Positions 58,760 to 64,000 of a DNA stretch of 64,000 bases are shown here, in pieces (position 1 is the stretch's first letter; each line of letters opens with the position of its first letter). The DNA is taken from assembly GCA_950106755.1 (NCBI GenBank), contig OX467092.1, positions 4,526,001 to 4,590,000 of the forward strand. Direction: 5' to 3'. This DNA is from Climacium dendroides. Its lineage: Eukaryota > Streptophyta > Bryopsida > Hypnales > Climaciaceae. The translations under genes were made by a program, and so were the position numbers. Below the pieces are notes generated by a model that saw nothing but the letters and a program-made list of their open reading frames with translations, searched no databases and was not told the DNA's origin.

Positions 58760-59108
58760 GTACAGTTTAGAGTGTTTTAGCTAGTGAGCTTAGGTTTTCT
58801 TAGAAGACTTACTTTCCTAGCATTATATAGGCTTATATACTTTCCTACTTTGTATTACACTATGCATATGAAATATATATGATTTTGTTTTGAATGGTTT
58901 TGCCCAAAGTGACTTCGTTCATTTTTTGCACGTACTCATTTGGAACGACTTGTCCACTTCATACATATTAAAATTATTTATACCATGAAATTAAATGTCA
59001 TTGAATTGGAGTACAATTCATTCCCAAACACAAATCAATGAATAAAATTAGAAAATGACCACAAATGTCATTTACTAGGAAAAAACGCTTTTGAAATGTT
59101 ATTAATGG

Positions 59109-59165
<57 letters not shown>

Positions 59166-59180
59166 AAGGAAATAAAGAAT
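58760..59180. other. 3' flank of the RING gene with (AT)n microsatellite
   Basis: No gene. A perfect alternating AT tract of about 52 bp lies at 59110-59162, shortly before the right-hand inverted array. Confidence 0.8.
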
Positions 59181-59945
59181 GATGGAACCCAAAAAAAAAT
59201 GGGATGAAAATAGTCAAATAGGTACGTATCTAATTGCAAAATAGGCAAAGGAATGATGGATAAAAGCCAAAAATTGGGAAGGAATGGTATACAAGAAAAT
59301 GAATGGCATTTGGTTGGGATAGAATAATCTTGCAAATCAAGGCCCAAAAATAAAGAATGGGTTTAGGAAATACAAAAATTAAATGGCCTTGGGTTGAGAT
59401 GGATCTATTTCGCTAATCAATGATTTACAAAAAAAAATGAATGATTTACAAAAAAAATTAATGGTATTGAAGTGAAATGAAAGAGTTTTAGGAATGAAGC
59501 AAAAACAAAAAAAGGAAAGAGAATGATGGAACAAAAAAATAATGGCTTTGAGTTGGGGTAGAAGAACTTTGGGAAATAAGCAAAAATAAATTAATGGCTT
59601 CAGGAGAACTTCAGGAAATAAGCAAAAATAAAATAAGGGCTTTGAGTTGGAAATTTTGGAATTGGGATCAATGGGATGGGAGAATTTTAAGAAATAAGCA
59701 AAAATAAAATAGAGAAGGGAATGATTCAACAAAAAATAGGAAAGGGAATGATGGAATAAATAAAAAATGGCATTGACTTAGGATGGAAGAGTTTTAGGAA
59801 TATAGCCAACAAAAATAGGACAGGGAATGATTCACCAAAAAAAAGAATGACAATGAGTTGGAATAAAAGAATTTTAGGATTGGAGTAAAAAAATAGAAAA
59901 ATTTCTCTAATTAATGAAGCAAGAAAAATAGGAAAATAATGATTT
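59180..59945 (-). repeat. Right array of the ~60-bp unit, inverted relative to 52925-53925
   Basis: On the minus strand the phrases TTCCATCCCAACTCAAAGCC, then TTTTTTTGTTCCATCATTC, TTTCCTATTTTT and CCTAAAACTC recur in the order seen on the plus strand in the left array. About 10 units. Confidence 0.8.
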
Positions 59946-60330
59946 TATCAAGTACAATACATTTTCAAAATATTGCCTAAACATTTCCAAAATATTTCCT
60001 CAAAGTGTTCTAACCATTTCCTAAATCAAAGAATTTAGAGTCTTTGTTTTACACCCTAAAGTATATGTTGGTTCAAAGTAGTTTGAAGTGTTAGAAGAAG
60101 TAAGGAGAAACATTTTCCACCACAACGATGGGACATGGTCTTCCATGAAGTTTCTTCCAAATCTTAGTCCGTGGAGCTCTTAATTTGGTCTCTTGCTTTC
60201 ATTGACTTGTCGGAATCCAAAACAAGTTGTTGAGGTTGAAATTAATGGTTCACCCGCTCCAAGAATAGGACGGATTGAAGGATGTTAAGCCCAAGCGCAT
60301 TTCAAAATCATGCCTCCTATGCTGGACGAC
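59946..60330. other. Intergenic DNA, no gene seen
   Basis: AT-rich with TATTTCC/AATATT words. No supported exon. Confidence 0.4.
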
Positions 60331-60334
60331 CACA

Positions 60335-60625
60335 TCCACGCCCTGGAGTCCGCGCCCTGACTTGCAGTCCGCGCCCTGACTTGCAGTCCGCGCCCTGACT
60401 TGAAGTCCACACCCTGAAGCCCACGCCCTGACTTCAAGTCCACGCCTTGGAGTCTGCGCCTTGACTTCAAATTCACGCCCTGGAGTCCACGCCTTGACTT
60501 CAAGTCCGCGCCCTGACTTGAACTCCAAGCCATGGAGTTTGTGATTCAGCTGCGCTCTCTCAAGTTCCGCCTCTGTGAATTGTCCGCTCAGGAGTCCGCG
60601 CCCTGCGTCCGCGCCCTGACACAGC
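60335..60625 (+). repeat. GTCCGCGCCCTGACTTGCA tandem array
   Basis: About 14 copies of an 18-19-bp unit AGTCC(G/A)CGCCCTGACTT(G/C)(C/A). It is the densest cluster of the GTCCGCGCCCTG motif. Long open frames on the minus strand here (SQGADLKSR-type repeats) are products of the repeat. Confidence 0.88.
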
Positions 60626-60849
60626 CCATTCAGCGAAAACGTATGTTTAACTTTGCCAGCTTCTCTCCCCACAAATATGAGGAATCCAAAACAAGGTGTG
60701 TCAACAATTAATGTTTCCCTTTCTCCATGAAAAGGAGGGACACCATCTTCCAAGACCATTAAATAGAAAGAAGGAGGGATCCCATGCCGGAGGTCAACCT
60801 ACTTTTTAGTGCATCCCCATGTGCGCACCCCCATTTCTATTATGGTGTC

Positions 60850-61090
60850 ACTCCCTAGAGTCCGCGCCCTGAGGTTCGCGCCCTGTTCTGGAGTCCACGC
60901 CCTGTTCTGAAGTCCGCGCTTTGAAGTCCACGCCCTATGATGACGTCCACGCCCTGAAGTCCGCGCCCTACCTTCCTGTACCCGCCCTGATGCCAAGAAT
61001 TCAGGTGTGCGTTGTGAATGTCCTTCACAAATTCTCAGATTGTGCGTCCGCGCCCTGTTGGCACGCACAACGATGAAGTCCACGCCCCTG
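60850..61090 (+). repeat. GTCCGCGCCCTG motif cluster before the hAT gene
   Basis: About ten dispersed copies (e.g. GAGTCCGCGCCCTGAG, AGTCCACGCCCTG, CGTCCGCGCCCTGTT), ending 10-20 bp before a TATATATAG box. Confidence 0.8.
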
Positions 61091-61100
61091 CATTCCCTAA

Positions 61101-61110
61101 GTATATATAG
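61101..61110 (+). promoter_or_regulatory. TATA box of the hAT transposase gene
   Basis: GTATATATAG lies about 260 bp upstream of the ATG at 61370 and directly after the GTCCGCGCCCTG cluster. This is the same arrangement as at the kinase/RING promoter. Confidence 0.55.
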
Positions 61111-61369
61111 AAAAAGAAGACCGAGCATTCCCCACATTTGTCACCCGGCCTCTATCTCTTGGACTTCAATTCATTTTGAGCTCCTCGTGAGTCTACTTGG
61201 GTGGCAGATGGCCCTAGTTTGCTGCTGAGGTGATGTTAAAATCAGTTCAAGTAGTGGATTAGCGCTAACTGTTGTTACTGATACTTTGTTCGGTATATCT
61301 TTGGTCTTTTTAACTTCAATACAAAGGAGGAGGAAGACATTTGGAATTATTTGTGAACGGCTGAACGCA

Positions 61370-64000
61370 ATGGCAAGTCAAAGGAAGCAGACCAAGGAAT
61401 GGGAACCGTGGCTAAACTTTGCGGAGAATGGGACGAAGGTGACTTGTGTTTTTTGTGCTGGGACCTTCAGTTACAAGCGTGAGCGTGCTTTTGTACATTT
61501 CGGATATGGCTCAAAATCGGAGAGGTCAATTTGTCGAAGTATGCCTCGTGCAGTGCGCCATAGATTTGCCAATTGTGCAGGTTTTGTCCCGCTACGAATG
61601 GATCCTAGGGACATGTATGAAGGAGAACCAATTCAAAGTGCGCCATCTAGAACAACTCCACTTGCAAGTTCAAGTGAAGCCACAGAAAATGAGGTGACGG
61701 GTGGGGTCAATGGTGGGAGAGCGGAAGAAGGGGCAAACGTTTCAGAAGGAAATGAAACCCTACAAACGTCCAATAGCCTTGCTGCATCAAATTCTACGAG
61801 ATCTGGATCATTACGTCAGCAGCGCATGGTGGACGCATTCAACATTGCAAAGAGGAAGGAGTTGGATGAGAAGTGGGCAAGTTTTTTCTATGAAGCGAAT
61901 GTGCCATTTAGTATGGCAAGGCATCCAGCCTTCTTGGAGGTTGTGAGGGCAACTTCATTGGCAAGGTTTGAACATAGTCCACCTTCTTACCATCAGTTCA
62001 GGACTAATTTAATTGAACCGAGGAGGTTGCAAATTGAGAAGCAGATTGAGGAGAAGGTTGGTTTTGCTGTGAAGCACTACGGGGTGACGATATGCAGCGA
62101 TGGTTGGGATGATGTCAATTGAAGGCCTCTCATGAATGTGATGATGTCATGCTCCGCAAGTGATGTATTTTTGGGGTCGATTGATACTACCTCACAAAAG
62201 AAAACCATGCGCTATATAGCGGACCAAATGAAAGTGTACATTGAGAAGGTGGGTTCCAAATATGTGACACAAGTGTGCACAGATAATGCAACAAACATGC
62301 TTGGGGCATTGCAAGACATCACTCGAATATACCCGCACATTTTTGCGCAAGGCTGCATGGCACATGCATTGGATCTCATGTTGGAAGATTGGGCCAAAAT
62401 CCAAGAATTTGCCGATTTGATTGTCAGGGCAAAAAGATTGTGCCAATACATTCGAAACCATCATGCGACCATGTCAGTTTTCCGTGAGTTGAGTCCGAAT
62501 CTGCAACTCGTAGTGCCTACTGAAACCCGCTTTGCTTGTAATTTCCTCATGTTGCAATGCCTGGTGAGACTCAGAGTAGTCTTGGAGCGGTTGAATAACC
62601 ACCCGCGTGTTCTAAATTACTTTGATACCTTACGGAACGAACAAAATGGCCCACAGTCAGCTACCGCTGCACATAATGTCAGAAACACCATTCAAGATGT
62701 GGCCTTTTGGCAACGATGTGTGAATTACGTGTACATGACTGAAGACGTATTGAAGGCTTTGCGTGTGTTTGATGGACGAGAACCAGCCATGGGTCGGGCG
62801 TGGCTCGTAATGCACAATTTGCGAGGGCACGTGTATTCTTTAAGAGAACCACCTTTCAGCTTACATGATGATATAGCGGTCACTTTGGAAGAATCTTTCA
62901 ATGAAAGGTGGGAGATGGCTTTTGAAGATACACACTACGCTGCGGCCCTTTTGAATCCATACCTCTTGGATAATGTGGCGCTCAGGGTGGATGGAATTGC
63001 CCTACGTGCATTGTACAAAGTCATCCGTAAGATGGCAGATTCAGTGGGTGTGGATTTCGATGATGTGCTGGCGGAATTAACACAATTTGAGGAGGGTACT
63101 GGACCGTACAGTGCAGCTGAGACACCCAACATCCGTGTGATACAAATGCTTCCCCACCAATGGTGGCACAGGGTTGGAGATCGGGCTCTTTCTAAAATTG
63201 CCGTGCGTCTTTTATCCCTCACATGTTCCGCAAGCTCTTGTGAAAGGATTTGGAGTAACTATTCATTTGTTCACAATAAGGTCCGAAATCGATTAGCCCC
63301 CGAAAAGGCAGAGTCATTGGTATATATTTATACCAATAGCCGTGTACTTCAGCAGCGACCAGGAGCCGATCTAGTTCATTGGTATGATACAAATATATAC
63401 TCGGAGGATTCCGATCCAGATGCCCTTGGTCCAATCTCAGTGAATGAACGCAATTGGGAATTCGACGCAATGCAAGCAGAGAAAGAAAAAGAGGTTGATG
63501 GAGAAGCCAATCTAAACCCTCAAGAGTATCCGGCAAACCCAGATCTTTGGAGGCGAGGAGCCGATCACCTCGAGGAAGCGAGGAACTACTATGGAGATGA
63601 TGACGATGGAGAGGAGGAACTCCTTTATGGTCGTTGGGGTCCTTGGGGGCCACCCATTCCACCCAATCCATGTCGCCATCCTTCACCTCCACTTCCTCAA
63701 AATGAAGGGAATGTTGAAGTCCAAGCTTTGTCGTCTTCTTTAGAGACCGACAATCCAAATGACGATAACGTCGATGATGGTATTTCCCATAACAACAATG
63801 ACGATGATGACAACCTCCCTCCAAGAAATGGCGGTGGAAATGGAAATGGTGGTGGAAATGAAGATGGCGACGGAAACAGGGGGAGGAATGCAAATCCAAA
63901 TCGTGGAGGATCTTCTCACAATCGAGATGGCAATACAGGGCTTACGGGAGTGAGGCCATCAACTCGTAACATTAGAACTATTCAAGGACACTATGATAGA
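61370..64000 (+). pseudogene. BED zinc-finger hAT transposase (DUF659 type), one stop, runs off the window
   Basis: ATG 61370 (MASQRKQ). N-terminal BED-like finger: WEPWLNF, VTCVFC, VHFG, SICRSMP. Ser-rich linker, then the DUF659-type part: LEVVRATS, TICSDGWDDVN (first catalytic Asp), a TGA at 62120-62122 where family members carry a residue before RPL (TGG to TGA fits), then VCTDNATNM (second Asp) and CMAHALDLML. The hATC dimerisation region is SASSCERIWSNYSFVHNKVRNRL with the catalytic Glu in CER-x-W. The C-terminal tail is Asp/Asn/Gly-rich and stays open to base 64000. Apart from one stop the frame is intact over about 877 codons. hAT transposases cut at CAGGG-type ends and make 8-bp duplications, like those of the element at 51925-52626, although whether this protein recognises that element is unknown. 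Confidence 0.85.

Noticed and set aside
59110..59347. Minus-strand frame with a YIYIYIYI run
   Set aside because: Created by the (AT)n microsatellite.
60250..61137. Minus-strand frames with LKSRRGLQGVD and RARTSGRG repeats
   Set aside because: Produced by the GTCCGCGCCCTG tandem array upstream of the hAT gene; no domain, no splice context.
23939..62122. A variant genetic code or recoded stops
   Set aside because: TAA, TAG and TGA all occur at former Gln, Arg and Trp codons, and sister copies show the ancestral sense codons; decay explains it.
63219..63899. 226-codon minus-strand frame rich in His, Leu and Arg
   Set aside because: It is the antisense shadow of the Asp/Asn/Gly-rich tail of the hAT transposase.

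Overview
This window reads as nuclear DNA of a streptophyte (a green alga of the plant lineage, or an early land plant) with a large, transposon-rich genome. Supporting signs are GT-AG introns with plant-like junctions, a CACTA terminus of the plant type (CACTACAAG), AAACCCTA telomere-type tracts, plant-style hAT and CACTA proteins, TATATAAAG promoters, AT-rich spacers, and stop codons that look like decay of methylated cytosine. No prokaryotic operon structure is present. I cannot name the species.

Layout. 1-6.8 kb is the right-hand part of a decayed CACTA (En/Spm) element. It holds a transposase C-terminal remnant (-), an FCP1/NIF-like HAD phosphatase-like gene (+), a CACTA-type C-terminal domain exon, a 68-bp tandem array and the terminus at 6826. 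6.8-11.4 kb is AT-rich spacer. 11.49-12.01 kb holds three 180-bp tandem units, each a long foldback. 12.1-14.4 kb plus 20.04-20.13 kb is a second FCP1/NIF-like gene (-), split in its coding sequence by a 5.67-kb LTR-type insertion with a 5-bp target duplication. That insertion (copy A) itself contains a 2.11-kb TGTCG...CGACA element. 20.2-24.95 kb is a multi-exon gene (-) that looks like a ParB-like domain followed by a beta-class DNA methyltransferase-like domain. 33.7-37.4 kb is a divergent gene (+) with a DUF7869-like, transposase-like GHTHDDID domain. Both carry arrays of the same palindrome, AACTCG-NNN-CGAGTT, in introns and upstream DNA. Between them lie AT-rich DNA, a 613-bp and a 1.39-kb inverted-repeat element, and telomere-like tracts. 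41.6-48.9 kb has copy C of the LTR-type family, with copy B nested inside it in reverse and a 2.11-kb CACTA element nested inside B. 48.9-51.7 kb looks like an LTR-retroelement remnant (-). 51.93-52.63 kb is a non-autonomous hAT element with a perfect 8-bp target duplication. 52.9-60 kb holds a divergent kinase-like (-) and RING-H2 (+) gene pair bracketed by arrays of one ~60-bp unit in opposite orientations. 60.3 kb to the end has GTCCGCGCCCTG repeats and a BED/hAT transposase gene that runs off the window.

How it fits together. Nearly every gene belongs to, or is entangled with, a mobile element. Three sets of genes each have a private short motif repeated in their non-coding DNA: TGACTGCA/TGACTTC at 1-6.8 kb, AACTCG-NNN-CGAGTT at 20-37 kb, and GTCCGCGCCCTG at 56-61 kb. 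Most genes are decayed by single in-frame stops (CAG/CAA/CGA/TGG to stop) and single-base frameshifts. Where copies can be compared inside the window, the stops are C-to-T type transitions. The insertion order can be read from nested target duplications and matching empty sites.
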